DNA of 64,000 nucleotides from Scilla litardierei (GCA_030789695.1 CM061132.1:159632817-159696816); one strand, 5' to 3'. Positions 13,101 to 28,100 are shown, numbered from the stretch's first letter. Program-made: numbers and translations. The notes: generated by a model not told the origin, from the letters alone.

Positions 13101-16100
13101 AATTTGCAATGACTTTCTTATTGATGTGTACTCCCCACGAAATCAAAATATACATAATTTCATGGACATAAAAAACATACCGTCATTGCTCAAAAGTAAA
13201 AAAAGATATCATAAAATAACTTACTTGAATAATTAGTATATGTTTAAAAATTAAAAAATCAACCCCTTGTATTGTTTAAAAAAACTTTTATATATCCATC
13301 TCTTTGGAATAAACTATCAAGCATAAATGGTTAAATGGTTACTTTATCTTCTATAGTCATGTGCATTGCTCAACACATCCCCGAAATCTGGTTATAAGCC
13401 GCCGGTATCAAAAAAGAGTGTGCATTTTTCTATCCTTCACTTTCGTTTTCTTTTACTAATTTTCTTTCTTTTTGTTTCTCTTTTATCATACTATGTTGTC
13501 TTGGAACAATGATGCATGATGACATTCACTTATTCGACTCTTACTACTCAATTCTCCAAAAAGAATCATATATATATATATATGTAAAGACATTCAAAAA
13601 TTCAATCTTTTAGAAACTAAACATCATCCAGCAATTTTTTATAAATTATAATATTTTATCAACTCATTCAATTCAAACAATTAAGCATGCTAACGATGAA
13701 CAATCAATCATGTGCAATTTAAATATGTTGATTCTTCATTAACACAAAAAATTATCATCAAAATCTTATTTAATGTTTCTAGAATTTCTAACAATGTTCA
13801 TATCAAATAGCTCACAATGTCTCAATGATATCAATGATGAATAAACATGCACATACAAAAAATAAAGACAATGAGATACATGAAAGCAATGCAAAAGATG
13901 AAGTAGCCAATGATACCATATGATACCATATATGTCATGATAGATAATGAACGTACACATACTATACCCCTTTTCCTACATCTGTCTAGATCAACATCGA
14001 TATTTGCTATCACTCGAATCCTATTGATGCATCTGCAAGAGAAAATGCACCTTTTGGTATCCATATTTTAGATCTGGAAATGTTAGTGGATACTGTACTT
14101 TGCTTTGCAATCCATATTCAGTATTCAGTATAAAAACGAGTAAAACAATCGTACATCACATGTCCATGCTTGTTACAATAAAAACAAATAACATTGGAGT
14201 GTCTATGATTAGAAAAATACATGTTCACATCATGCATGCTAGATGAATAGCTTTTGTGTCTAGCAAATCTCTTTTCCATGTTATTCCTAGGCTTCTTAGT
14301 TGATTGCTTTCTATAACATATGCCATGTTTGCTAGAATGATTAGTTAACACATCTAACATCTCATCAAAATTCTTTTTAACTACCAGTCAATTTTTTTAT
14401 TATGATGTTAAGACCAAGGTTTTCCTTCTCTAATTCTGTGATCCTAACCTCATAATTTTTCTCTTTTTCGATCTTTTCAACTTCATTAGCAATATTTTTC
14501 TCTTTTATCAAGTTGGATTTATCTTTTTTTCCATTGTTCAAATTTTTCTTCATAAGTAGAGACCGTTTGATTTAAAACTTTAAGCTCAGAGTCTTTAAAA
14601 TTTAAGGAGCTAATTTAATCATTTTAATCTTTAACCAAATTAGAGTTTTCAAGTTCTAACTTTGCTAATTTTATATTAGCTTCCTTTAATTCTAAATTTT
14701 TAGTCTCTAGAGCGGTTTCATCAAAGTTATCTATATTCTCTTTTAATTCTTTCCCCTTAATAAACAACTCTTCTTTTTCATGTTTAACTATAGCAAGTTG
14801 TTCTTATAAAGAGTCATGATGTCTTTTAAGCTTAACATACATGAGCCATTATATTTAAGAGATCTACTAAACATTCATATGCTTCTTCCATATCAGAAAA
14901 CATGTCTTCACCAAAATTAATATTATTTCTACCTTTGCAAAATATGGATTTAGAATTTACCTTGCCACTTCTCACCGTGAAGTATGTTTTGTTGTCCTCC
15001 GTCACATCATCCGCAGAAAGGCCCTCAGTATTGTATCTCCACATGTAGCATACCTCTTCCAGATTTTTTTTCTTACTTCCATCAACTTCTTTTCTCTTTC
15101 ATATGTTCTTCAGAAGAGGGCAATCAACTTTAATGTGACCTTTCTTGTTGCATCTGAAGTATCTAACTTTGGCTATCCTTATCTCCATCACTGTCCTTTT
15201 GCTTAACGCTCCATATGTTGCTAAATTTTCTCTTGTTGTTCCTCAAGGATTTTCTGAATTTTTTGCGCAAGGGGCTCAATCTCTTCATCACCAGAATTTT
15301 GCTTATATGCAAAATGAGTGATCAATGAATCAAAAAATTTCATTGGCACTTGTGAACTATCAGTGATTTTTTGTGATGTGTTTGGACTATGTGACATGCC
15401 TAAGATCTCTCCTCGAGAATTTAATACTTTATGAAACCACATAAAGACTCTGATCACATTTACGGGTGGTGACCAAATCGTTACATCACATGATCACTAT
15501 TACAGGCGTTGATCTAACCATTATTAAAACTATTTCAAGGAAATATACGCTCAATGATAGCCTTTTGTATGAAGTTGTACAAATAATATACTCTCGCAAC
15601 AAAATAATGATAACTGGTCTAAAACTAAAGTTATAAATCAGAAAGATATCACCGTCGTGTAGGTCGTGAGATTGTGATCGTGTCAGCGAAAACGATGTGG
15701 CAATCGGAGTTCTGTAGCTCAAGACATCGCGCTGGCAAGTTCTTGTGTTTAAACTGCAATTTTGAAATTTGCATGGACTTTTCTGAAAAATGTATGTGCT
15801 CTTGATTCTTGACTTAACTGAGCTATGCTGAATTTGGACTGAACTTGGGATGAGATGGGCCGGCCAATGTTGCTTGAGCTTTGATAAGCTAGGTCGGCCA
15901 CTTGATGGAGCTTTTGCTTGATGAGATGCCGACTAAGATTGAATCTTTGAGGAGAAGGTCGGTTTGCATGCGGGAGTTGTGAGAGGAGATGCCAGCTATT
16001 TATAGGCTTTTGAAACCCTAGTCCTCTTTAAACATGAACTCTTGTATTTGTATTGCATATGAACTCATGTATCCAACTCAATTTGAAAACTTGAATTCGT

Positions 16101-19100
16101 TTAGCCTCATGAACTCTTTTGTTGCACTTGCACATAATTGTTCTCTTAATTCGCAATTCTTCAAGATGTAAACTTCATCTTTAACTTGAACGCCTGAATC
16201 TATCTAGAATTAAGAAACTATCTGTTTGGCCAAATCAGCTAGGTCAACCTGTATGGATTAGTTGACTAGGCCTTATGAGCTAGTCGACTAATAGCATGGT
16301 AGTCGACTACTTCCAATGCTATAGTCGACTAATGAAGTCTGGCTTTTATCAGAGAGCTAGCTAGTCAACTATAGCTAGCTAGTCAACTATTGCCAATTTC
16401 TAGTCAACTAATGATTAATATTTCTCAATTTAGCATCGTTTAGCTTCATTTTAACTTGAAACTCACTTAACAACCATATTAGTATCCATAATACTAGTTT
16501 GGCATCATCAAAATCAAAGTTTTGACCTATTTAGTGAGCTAATTAGTCTAACACTTATGTAAATATGAATGGAAGATACTTTTTAAAGTGATAGTTCTAT
16601 TTTCTTATATGAAAACAATTAAAATATATTCTTTTCTTTTCATCAACATTGTAAAGGTTTGTTTTTAGGACAATTTTTTCAATATAGTTAAAAAATTAGA
16701 AATAATTTTTAAAAATGACCAAATTTAAATTTTGACACTGTAATTAACACTCTAGCATGTTTAGAAGCACTATAGCTTGTTTTAAGGCACTGTATATTGC
16801 ATTTCTTCTGATTGAAATTAATTAAAATAGAAAATTGCATTTTCAGCCGGAAATTAATGAAATCTGCTAATTAATGTTTGACTGTTTTCTGGCTAGAAAC
16901 GAATTAATATCAATGATTTTTGTTAGTATTTTTTCAGAAAATTTGTGTAAGCATTAAATGATTATTTTAATTATTTCCCCATGGTTATTAGCATTAAGAA
17001 ATCTAATGTTGATATTGGACTGTTTTGAATTGGAAATGACCGAATGACCGAATTGGAATGACATGCTTATTGAAATGAAAATGTCATACATATTGTAATG
17101 AAAGATAATGTACTTAATATCGAACTAAAACATATGATAATGATATGTCATACTGTGTTAGGAAACTCATTGTCACATAGGGTGCGGGAGTGATTGGAGT
17201 CACTCATTACAGTTTTTAACTAGATTATATTTATTACCCGGATAAGCGTCTTTGAGGTACAATGAACTTGTGTGTTGCATACTGTACCCTTAGACATGCG
17301 CTTAACGTTAGAATAGGATCACTGTTAGTATTTGACACCATATAGCTTGTAATGTTGTTTCCATCATAGATTGTCATGCGTAGACATTGCTTGCCTATTT
17401 TTTGATTGCTTATGTATTAATTGTCATGCTATTTAAGTATCTCTTAGAATAACTTTCATATTAAATAGAAATGCATGTGAACTGTTAAATTAGAATAAAT
17501 ATGTTTAAATAAATTCCTGAACCCAGAAAAACTTACCAAACAACAGCTTGTAGGTGGATAATTTCATTTTTGAAATGTCTGTCAGATCAGTAATGTAAAT
17601 ACTTTGAAGGGGTCAATGAGAAAATAGATCCTGCTGCAGCGTAGTTTAGGTTGTTAATTCTTTTACTTCCTTCCTTTTTTTGTATTTAATAATTTTAACT
17701 GTACTTGAACAGTTTTTTATTTGCAAATTGATAGATCGAAGAGTAGGAATGGATAGAGAAGAGTTTGTATCGGTTAGTGGGTCTTATCTTTTATTCTGTT
17801 TGATGCTTTTATTCTAAAACATTAGGAAATGTAATAAAGCAACCATGGTTACAATTTATCAATTTATCGGTGCTATTTTTTAGTAAGATGTAGAGCATGT
17901 GTTGTATATTTATTGTCACTTCAAGTATATGTTTAGGATATTTAATTTAAGAAAATAAGAAAAAAAACGTACTCTTTTCTTCGCTTAAATATGTCGTGGA
18001 CCCATCCCAGTCCACTTTTTATTTTGGGAGGCGGGACATGACTAGGAAAGAAACAAGAATAAAAAATAAAAACAAAGAACACGACCCCCAAACCCACCCA
18101 AAAATGCCACCACACATGGGTCTGCCCTCCTTGGGAGAAGGGAGGAGACAATGCTCTAAACTAACTTTTCTAGGATTACTAGTATAATCCTTTACATAGC
18201 ATAATTGCCTATTTGAATTTTTATGTCTGAATTCACAGCCAACATCTATCATAATATTGCGAAGCATAACAATTAAATATCCATATTATGATTTTGATTT
18301 TTTTTTCCATTCAGGATGTTGCTAGCAATAGTATGCACACACTATGTTATTACTAAAGAGATATTTCTAGTTTTATGTCATTGATTGCTGACTTGTCTCT
18401 TGGTAGGGCTTTTTTTGAATTGAACTACATCTTAACCACCCGTTTTTGCAAATGGCATGACCTTCCGAGTTATGTAATAATTTCTATTTTATCTTTCACA
18501 TCACTTAATAGTTATCATCTCATGATGCATGAGTTGTTGCAGATTGGTGTCCTTATTGAAGATAAAGATTTTGTTGGTTCATCTATGAATGGAAGACCAT
18601 GGAGAGCTGGAAAGTTTGCTCTTAGTTTACGTCTCTCTTTGTGGGCTGAACACCTCGGTCTTCGTCGTGGAGAGGTTAGTATTTGAAATTTTTTAAGCTG
18701 TATCCTGTTGGTTCTTTTTCAGTGAATCTCCCTAGGGATGCACATTTTTTCATTGGTGATCTTTTGGTATTTTAATTAATTCTCTTACATAGATTGTTGG
18801 CTACATACTTTTTCATTGTACTTGTAACATGAAATACTTATTCACAAGTCCAGCAATATCCTATTTTTGGAATTTCATTTTCTCAAGGCCATTCCATCAC
18901 AGCCAGTTTGCTTTCCTTGTGATATTTTCTGATAATGCTGGCATGACGTTTTCTTGCTTGCTGGCATGTACGCTACAGTTATCTTTCTCTACAAGGTTTT
19001 TTGTTTTCAACGCTTGCCCTGATCTTGTAATTCTGTTTTTCAATGCTAGAAAACTTTTTTTGGAATTAAGCATGTACACAAAGCAAGATTTTTCACTCCC

Positions 19101-22100
19101 CATGTGGGGGCTTTGAGCCATGCTGAAAAGCCACTGATGGAAAAATAACACTACTGGAATCACACAATAAATAGTGTTGCCTTTTGTGAGGTTTAAACCC
19201 AGGACTCCTTTTACCCTGGTGCTCTGGTGCTCTGCAAAACCACCTTTGCACAAAATCTTGAGCTACTGGCAATGAGCCAAGCCAACAATGTATGTCAAGC
19301 AAGCTTTACGACTCAACAGCGAACCATATGGAGTCATTATGCATTGGTAGCATTTGTGTTGCGGCTCACCTTCCTATTCACCTTTTTTGACCATGGCTTA
19401 TCTTATTGCTTGCTATACCATATTATGTGCCCTCGTCCTTGGATCCTGGAGGTTGATGAGCAAACATAAGTTGTGCCATATTTCGGTACTAGAATTGGTC
19501 TGTCTTCATGGTGTCAGTTGCCTATGCTATTGTGAGAATGATGATTGTGTTGAACTGTGTTCGACCTCAGTATAGTCCCAAAAAAGATGTTGATACTAAG
19601 GATTTTGTCAGTTCATTAGTATTTTTAACTACCGATCCTACAAAGCTTTAATTTTAAATCTTTCAGGTTAATCGAATCAGTGATCCAGTGGTTGATGCGA
19701 CATACAAAGACATCTGGATGGCTACAGCAAAGGTGAGAAAAACATGAACGTTGTGTAATCATTTGTACATTTATGTACATTTTTATTAATCGTCTGCCTT
19801 AAAGTCTGTTGTATTATCTTCTTTGTTTTTTGTTTTTACCGCGGGGGGGGGGGGGGGGGCGCATTGATGAGAATAAAGTGAGTGCTTATGGTGTTGTTTT
19901 TATATGCTGAAAAATCCAACAGTAACAAAGTCAGATGTCTGGTCGGGACCAGACGTCCGGTGTATCAGACCCAGACGGCGGGCGTATCCGTCGGCTTCGA
20001 AACGGAGGCAACCAAACGGCTGATCGCCTCACTACAGGCATCTGATGGCATACGGTGTAATTATTTTTAAACTCAAGGAAAAATAGAGCAAACTGGGGCG
20101 ACTGTGGCTAGACGTCTGGAGTTCAACCTCCAGACGTCTGATGCGGGTCCAGACATAGGAGTTGAACCTTCAGACGTATGGTCATCAGCTGTGCTCATTT
20201 TCTCGGCACGACTCTTGGCCATCAGTTTGAGTTCTTTTCTCAATCCGATGGTCACGATGAGTGCGTCCCCTATGGCTACTTAGGAGTTGCTTTTGGGATG
20301 TTTGTCCAATGAGTTTCATTAAGAGAGTTGTTGAGAGCCTTCAGGGGAGCCTTCAAGAGGTATTAGAAGAGAGAAGAACCATAGCAGAGAAAACTATGGC
20401 TTTTGGGATTTCTTGGGTTCTTAAGTCTTCTTTTGTATTCTCTTCCACTTTTCTTTGTGTGAGTTGATAGTGAGGGCTTGGGTTGTTAACCAAGCTATTA
20501 CTCACTTAAGGGAGAAGAAGTGGTGTAAGCTTGTGCTCTTGATTAGATATTGGATCATCTTGGAATGCTGGATGTAGGTTATGCGCAACCGAACCAGGGT
20601 AAAAATATGTCCCTCATTTATTTTCTGCTTATTGAGATTGTTTCACTTTGTTTGTAAATTTGCTCTCACAAGATCCGAAGAGGGATTGGTTGTTTGCTTT
20701 GTTGTGTGACTCGATTTTTCAAGCCTTGATTCTCTAGCTAGTTGTAAGGGTTTTTCGTTCTCACGGGGTCCCAATTTTCCGTAACATGTGGTATCAGAGC
20801 TCTTGGTTGTTTGTGAAGAAATTGAGCAGTGAAGATGGTTAGTTTGGCGACACTCAATATTGAGAGGTTCACCGGCCGTAATGACTTTATGTTATGACAG
20901 TCAAAAGTGAAGAATTATTTGAGGTAGAAGGAATGTTATCAGCTTGTTTTCAATGAGGAAAATATTGATAAGGCGGTGACGAAATCGTAGAAGGCCGAGA
21001 TGGAGAAAAAGTTGTATAGTGCCATCCCGTTGTCATTAGTCGATACCGTCTTAAGAGAGGTATTGGACAAGGCTACGGTCAAGGATGTGGAAGAAGTTAG
21101 AGGGTTTGTGTATGAAGAAATCTTTTACAAGTCGCATATACTTAGCAGCTGTACACTCTAAAGATGAAGCCCGGATCGAAGGTGAAGGACTGCATAGATG
21201 AGTTGAATTGGATTGTGATGGAGTTACGGGGAATTGAGGTCACAATTGAAGGTGAACAAGTGGTAATCTTGTAATGCTCGTTAACCGAGGAGTTCTCCTA
21301 ATTTGTTTGATCTGTGATTTATGGACGAACAACAGTCGCTCACTATGGAAGAGGTGAAGGCGGTGCTTCATACCGAGATGTTATGTGAAGATCCAAGGTA
21401 GAGACATTGGATGAAACCGCGATGAAGCCATACATGAAGGTCCAAGAAAAAGGACTGCTTGAAGTCCCGGCATTCCCATGATAGGAGGTACACATGCTAC
21501 GTATGCAAGCAAAGAGGCCATTGGGCTAACCGATGCCCCCAATAGATTTTGAAAGAAAGACAAGGAAGCTTCCGGTTCCGTTTCGATATGATTGGAAAAC
21601 AAGCATATACGTGATGATAAAGGCCACGGTGAAAGGGGTAGAGATCTAAAGATATTCGCAGCAGGGGGTGTCCGGTAGGGGTGTCCGGTGAGGCACAAGT
21701 TGCATGGTTGATGGATATTGGTTGTTCCTACCATATGACTTCGCATCGGAGTGGGTTTTCTACTTACCATTCACAAGAAGATAGAGGTTCTATCCTCATA
21801 GGGAACAATGCATCGTGTAAGACCGCGGGTATTGGAACTGTCCAGATCAAAATACATGATGACGTAGTATGTAACCTAGCCGATGTGAGACATGCCCCCT
21901 ACCTTCGAAAAAGTTTAATATCCATTGGTGTTTTGGATAATGTTGGATGTAGATCGGTGTTTGAGAACGACCAACTTAGAGTTTCCAAAGGAACCATGGT
22001 TGTGATGAAGGAAAAAAGGTAGGAAACATATATGCCCTACTAATACCATGGTAGAAGGCGAAGCCGATGCCACCTCTACTAGCTCAAGTGAAGGAGATTC

Positions 22101-25100
22101 AGCAAAGTTATGGCATTATCGTTTGGGTCATCCATGTGATAAGACCATCGATATTCTCCATTGAAAAAAATTAATTAAAGCTAGTGATGAGAGCGTGGAG
22201 TTTTGTGAAAGCTGTGTGTACGAGGAAAAGACAGGTGCAGTTCAATACGTGGATGCACACTAACCGAGGTCCTTTGGATTACATATATTCCAATGTGTGG
22301 GGACCGTGTCATGTAGCATCAGGAGGTGGGGGCAAGGTAATTTATACTCTTCATCGATGATTATTCTCGAAAGGTTTGGATGTACTTGATGAAGACAAAA
22401 GATCAAACCTTCGTGATGTCCAAGCAATGGCTAGCCATGGTTGAAAAGCAAACCAGCAATGCGGTGAAAATCCTTAGGTCCAACAAAAAAAATAAAAGTA
22501 CACCTCGAGGGAGTTCACAGAATTTTGCAAATCTCATATGATTCGACGTCATTTTACTACCTTGGGTGATCTGCAGTCGAATGGAGTTGTAGAGGGGATG
22601 AATTGACGTTGTTGGAAACGGTGCGATGCTTGAGGCCTTGGCCAGTTTGGAGAAGGAATTTTGGGATGAGATACTCACCACGAGTTCCGTCGGTGACGAT
22701 TAACTACCAAATTCCGGAAGAGAAGTGGAATGGGAAAATTGGTGATTACTCTTTACTTATGCATCGTTGGATGCCCGGCATATGCACATGAAAGGGACGA
22801 CAAGTTGGATCCGATGGCCAAGAAGTACATTTTTCTCGGATATGGCGTTGGCGTAAAAGGATATCGCTTGTGAGACTCAGTGGGTCACACGACGATCTTG
22901 AGTAGGCATGTCACCTTCGATGAGTTTATGATGCTCATGGCGAAGCATACTCATTTGGAGGGGGATGAGTCACCCTTGGAGTGGCCGAGTATTTCTGATC
23001 AGGGTAGAGCTTGCTGGAGCTGTGCTGGAGATGGAGTTGTGATGTATGAGGTTGTGTATTTCTCATCAGGGTAGAGTGTTGTTTTTATATGCTGAAAAAT
23101 CTAACAGTAACAGAGTGAGACGTATGGAATTCTGTCTCCAGACATCTGGGTGGGATTAGACATCTGGTGTATCAGACCCAAACGTCGGGTGTATCCATCG
23201 GCTTCGAAGCGGACGTGACCAGACGGCTGGCCGTCTCACTCCAGGAGTCTGATGGCATAAGGCATAGTTATTTTTGAACTCTCCAGAAAATGGAGCAAAC
23301 TGGGACGACTGTGGCTAGACATCTAGAGTTCAACCTCCAGACATCTGATGCAGGTCCAGACTTCTGGAGTTAAACCTCCAGCCATCTGGTTGTTGGCTGT
23401 GCTCATTTTCTGGGCATGACTCTTGGCCATCGGATTGAGTTTCTTTTCTCAATCCGACGGTCACGATGAGTGTGTCCCCTAGGGCTATTTAGGAGCAAAT
23501 TTTGGGATTTTTGTCCAATGTGATTCATTAAGAGAGTTATTGAGAGCATTCAAGAGAGTCTTCAAGAGAGTCTTCAAGAGGGATTCGAAGAGAGAAGAAC
23601 CATAGAAGAAAAAGCTAGGTCTTTTGGGAGTCCTTGAGTTCTTAAGTCTTCTTTTGTTTTCTCTTCCACTTTTCTTTGTGTGAGTTAATAGTGAGGGCTT
23701 GGGTTGTTAACCAAGTTATTACTCACTTGAGTGAGAGGGAGAAGTAGTGTAAGCTTGTGCTCTTGATCAGATATTGAATCATCACGAAATGTTGGATGCA
23801 GGGTGTGCGGAACTGAACCTGTGTAAAATTTTTGCCTCATTTATTTTCTGCTTGTTGAGATCGTTGCACTTCGTTTGCTAATTTGCTCTCACAAGATTTG
23901 AAGAGGGGTTGGTTGTTTGCTTTGTTGTGTGACATGATTTTTCAAGCTTTGACTCCCTAGCTAGTTGTTAGGGTTTGTTATTCCGCTGGATCCCAATTTT
24001 CCGCAATATATGGCTTTTTTTAGTTCTTGTTTGAAGATGCTGAGGAAGAGCCATTGGCATGGACCTATATAATTGTGCCTTCAGTTTTTTAGAGTTGATG
24101 CAACCAACTTGATTCTTGTGATTCTTGCATATCAACTGTCATTAGCTCTGAGTGTATTGGTTCTAATATATGCATATGTATAATTGTGTTTATTTTCTTA
24201 TTATTCGTATTGAATAGAGTTGTTTTCTGAAACAACCATGCGTGTTATATTGGAAAAATCATTCAATGGACATATATGCATGGATTCCTACATCAGAGTT
24301 CACAAAGACTGATGCTCTAATCCTTACAACTTAAGCAAGAGCCAATGGACTATGTTGTCTAATAATTTCTTCTTTTTCCCCTCTTAATAAATAAAATTTA
24401 TTCATTTAGTTCCTCTTGAATTCCATCAAATATGAACCAGATCCCACAGAACTCCTAATTGCTACTTGCTTTAATTTTCTTTGTTGTCCTTTCACGCGGT
24501 ATATGCATGGCCGTTCCCATTTTCAGTGTGATTACCAGCAAACCAGTTTACATGAATAGGCAGATTAAATTGGATTTTTCTGTTAAATTCCTTGTTTTCT
24601 GTATGCACCTTCCATATTTCCATGTCTGGTCATGTGTCTTACTTTCTTGGATGAACTATTATAATTCCTTCCATTTGACATTGGTCCAATTTCGCTCACT
24701 TGTGAATGAGACACTTGATCTTCAAGTTCTAACTGCTAATTCCCAATTCCCTTAAACTCTCTACCAAGTTCTCATGTGTTAGAATTTGAAATAGTAATGG
24801 GGCACACATTCATTTAATATTGATGAAGTCACAAACATGTAGATAGAATTATATCTAACATAAAAGCTTAAGCAAACCGGTAGAGTCCTAACTATTATTT
24901 TATAGAAGTCATCTTTTTTTATTTTATTCAATGTGGGCCAATTATTATTATTCTTAAAACTCTTTCTAAAACTTCGAAGAGTATCTGTCATCACTGTTAG
25001 GATCTTCTAGATAGCAAGCAACCCTAGAAGAGGGCTGAGTAGTGTTGTATAAAATAATCGTGTAATTAAAGTTTAAACCCTTCTAAATTACTTAAGACTC

Positions 25101-28100
25101 CTATGGAAGTTACTCCACTAGGTATTTAGTTAACAAAACTCAATTACCTGCAATCAGATATTAATATGCAGCAAAAATAAATGATAACAATGCAAGTAAT
25201 GAGTATGATACAGAGAAAAGATAAGAGAATCGTAAACACACAAGAAGTATACTGGTTCACTGATGCGGACGCACCCACCCCACCGGCTACCGAGGATGCG
25301 GGACCACCTATCGTGACATACGTGAGGCGTAGGAGGTGCGAAGTCATCACGTAGTGGGTTTAGTGGCTTTAGGGTTATTCTAGTCTTTTCAGACTGTTCT
25401 TCGCATTTCTATCTTATTAAAAATCCCCGTTTTATATTTTCCACTTTTAAATATATCGATTTGCTTAAACGATCTCCCGGATCGTATCATTCACCCAGTC
25501 GTGGGCTAGTTTAGTCCCAAGCATTTGCTCGAAGTTCCACTATCTTGTCTCAAAATAGAAGGTTTCCCAACATCTTGTCTCCCTGCAAGGATTTTTTACA
25601 CATGTGCCTCTATTTCAATAAGAGGGTTTATACAATAACCGTAATAACCTCACCAAGTGAGGACCACACACAGGAGTGTTTTCACCAAGTACAATTTTCG
25701 AGTACGAGGACTTACCATCACACCCTTGTGTGGATTTAACTTACACTTCGTTTTTTTGAAGAAGATGCGGTGCAACCTTCTTATAGCCAAAGAATTGAAG
25801 CTTATGTGTATAAGTGGCCATGAAAAAACTCTTTGATCTCAAGAAAGAATTGAAAAGGAAGACACTTGAGAATAAAAAACAACTTGATCCTATTTCAAAA
25901 CGATAGAGATTAAGCTCTAGAGATTAGGATCAAAATAGGCCAGACATTGTTTAAAAGATCTTGAAAGAAAATCAAAACAAATGGCCTAAAACAATAGAGA
26001 ACGAGAGAGATTGAAAAATCTTTGTAAACCCTTGAAAATTGCTTTGAAAATGCTCAATAATTCTTATAAAATTGTTATAAAACTCTTGTAAAAGTTCTAT
26101 ATTTATAAAAAGGATTTTCACACAACAGTTTTATGGAAGGTGCATACAGAAAACAAGGAAGGTGCAAACTGGGACGACTGTGGCTAGACATCTAGAGTTC
26201 AACCTCCAGACATCTGATGCAGGTCCAGACTTCTGGAGTTAAACCTCCAGCCATCTGGTTGTTGGCTGTGCTCATTTTCTGGGCATGACTCTTGGCCATC
26301 GGATTGAGTTTCTTTTCTCAATCCGACGGTCACGATGAGTGTGTCCCCTAGGGCTATTTAAAGTGTGTGGATTTTCAATCTCAACAGCCTACATAAATTC
26401 TAAGGACATGGACTAAAATACAAAATACATCAAAAATATATCATCTTAGCTTGATGTTGCTTGAAGTCCTTCATCTCCATGACTTAGAAGCTTGAGCTCT
26501 TATTGCCTTTGAGTGAGTCTCCTCCACTTTCTATCATGCTCCAATTTAATTATCTTCATTGCTTTAAGCATGTACCAATGATACGACCATTTCATTCATT
26601 ACTATGAGCATGTTCCAATGGTCTTGATAAAATTTTCTTTTTATAACCTACACACTCAATAATCAAGACTAGTCATAACCCGTGCCCGCCGGCACGGTTC
26701 ATTTAAGATTTTTCTCCGCGAAATCTTTGTTCCCCAAAAAATTATTTTCACAGCCAAAATTGTGCGGAACAACAAATTAGCGTAAAAATATTTAGCGGCA
26801 CGGGCCCCTTCGGGGCGGACCCCTTCGGTGCGGAGCAACAAATTCGGCGTAGAACAACAAATTAGCGTAAAAATTTAGCGGGCGTCTTCGGTGTGGGAAA
26901 TTTTTCTCATCTTGTTGCCTCATGTATCGAAGAGACAGTGGGCTCCGCGTTGAGAGAGAGAGATCATTCGATCTGCGGCAGTATTCAATATGCAGCATTA
27001 AGTGCAAGTTAAAGTTTTTTCTCCAAATGCATTAATTGCGTGCACTCTGCTATTCCCCAAAAACTTTCATTCCCCCAAAAGTTTCATTTCGCTAGAAACT
27101 TTCATTTCGTTAGAAATGTTTTTCCCTCCAAAACTTTCCACAAAATCGCATATCAACCATTTATTCCTCAAGATTAAATCCAAGCCGTCTTTTTATCAAC
27201 CTGTTTATTCTAGTCAGCTTGTCTTAATCAGCCCTAGGATTCAAAATCAGTTGTCAAATGTAATATAGATTTTCAAAATATTTTTTTGACTTTAAAAATA
27301 TTTTCAAAGTGTGTATGGAGCTTCAATCTCAACAGCCTAAATAAATTCTAAGGACATGGATTAAAATACAAAATACATCAAAAATATATCATCTTAGCTT
27401 GATGTTGCTTGAAGTCCTTCATCTTCATGACTTAGAAGCATTTGCTCTTGTTGCCGTTGAGTGAGTCTCCTCCACTTTCTAGCATGCTCCAATTTAATTA
27501 TCTTCATTGCTTTAAGCATGTACCAATGATACGACCCTTTCATCCATTAATATGAGCATGTTCCAATGGTCTTGATAAAATTTTCTTTTTATAACCTACA
27601 CACTCAATAATCAAGATTAGTATCCACCATTTGTTTAATCATTATCAAAACTATATTGTGGTACTCAATATCCAACAATCACGATCTGACATGATAATGA
27701 TCCGATATTCTTTCTATTAAGTCGCATCTGACCCGAATTTTTTAGGATAAAGGCTAAGATGACTGTTACATATACGCAGCGCAATCTGAACATCGGAGAT
27801 CATACCTTAACCCGGTAACTTGGTGAAACAAGTCCAGAATTCGTCGAGGATCTGACGCAGAGATCGGGAAAAATCACGGATGGAAATCGACCTCTAGCCA
27901 CCGTTCAAGTGTCCTTCCGGTTTGATTTGGCGGAGCTTTATCTCTCTAGAAATTCTTCACGTTTGCATCCTCAAGTGATCTTCTCACTGCAATCTCTCTT
28001 TTATATAACTCCAAATCAAGAGTAGTTAAGAGAGAGGTTACTGGGATTAGTGAGAATAACTTCCCATTTTTGGTTCGGTTATGTTGCACATCATGGGCAC

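Larger units (their letters stand above)
11448..16553 (-). mobile_element. Copia element, gag only, with TSD CTTAT
   Basis: Homologous LTRs lie at 11448-12678 and about 15405-16553 and share outer edges TG...CCAACA/CTAACA. A CTTAT duplication lies at 11443-11447 and 16554-16558. The element reads on the minus strand, so the right LTR is its 5' LTR; that LTR lacks its inner end and the primer-binding site. The interior keeps gag pieces but no protease, integrase or RT. LTRs over 1.1 kb and a coiled-coil-rich gag tail suggest the SIRE/Maximus type, which is inference. Confidence 0.85.
24995..27676 (-). mobile_element. Copia LTR debris with later insertions
   Basis: The right edge ATATCCAACA at 27676 reads TGTTGGATAT on the minus strand, a copia LTR start. 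LTR-like non-coding sequence extends left to about 25000. It is interrupted by a 197-bp fragment of another LTR (26164-26360), a 312-bp direct repeat pair and a Helitron (26669-27269). No coding domains were seen. Borders are uncertain. Confidence 0.4.

Noticed and set aside
18000..18190. GC-richer patch in the PLD intron as a hidden exon
   Set aside because: Flanking PLD exons join in frame without it, and its translations match nothing in PLD.
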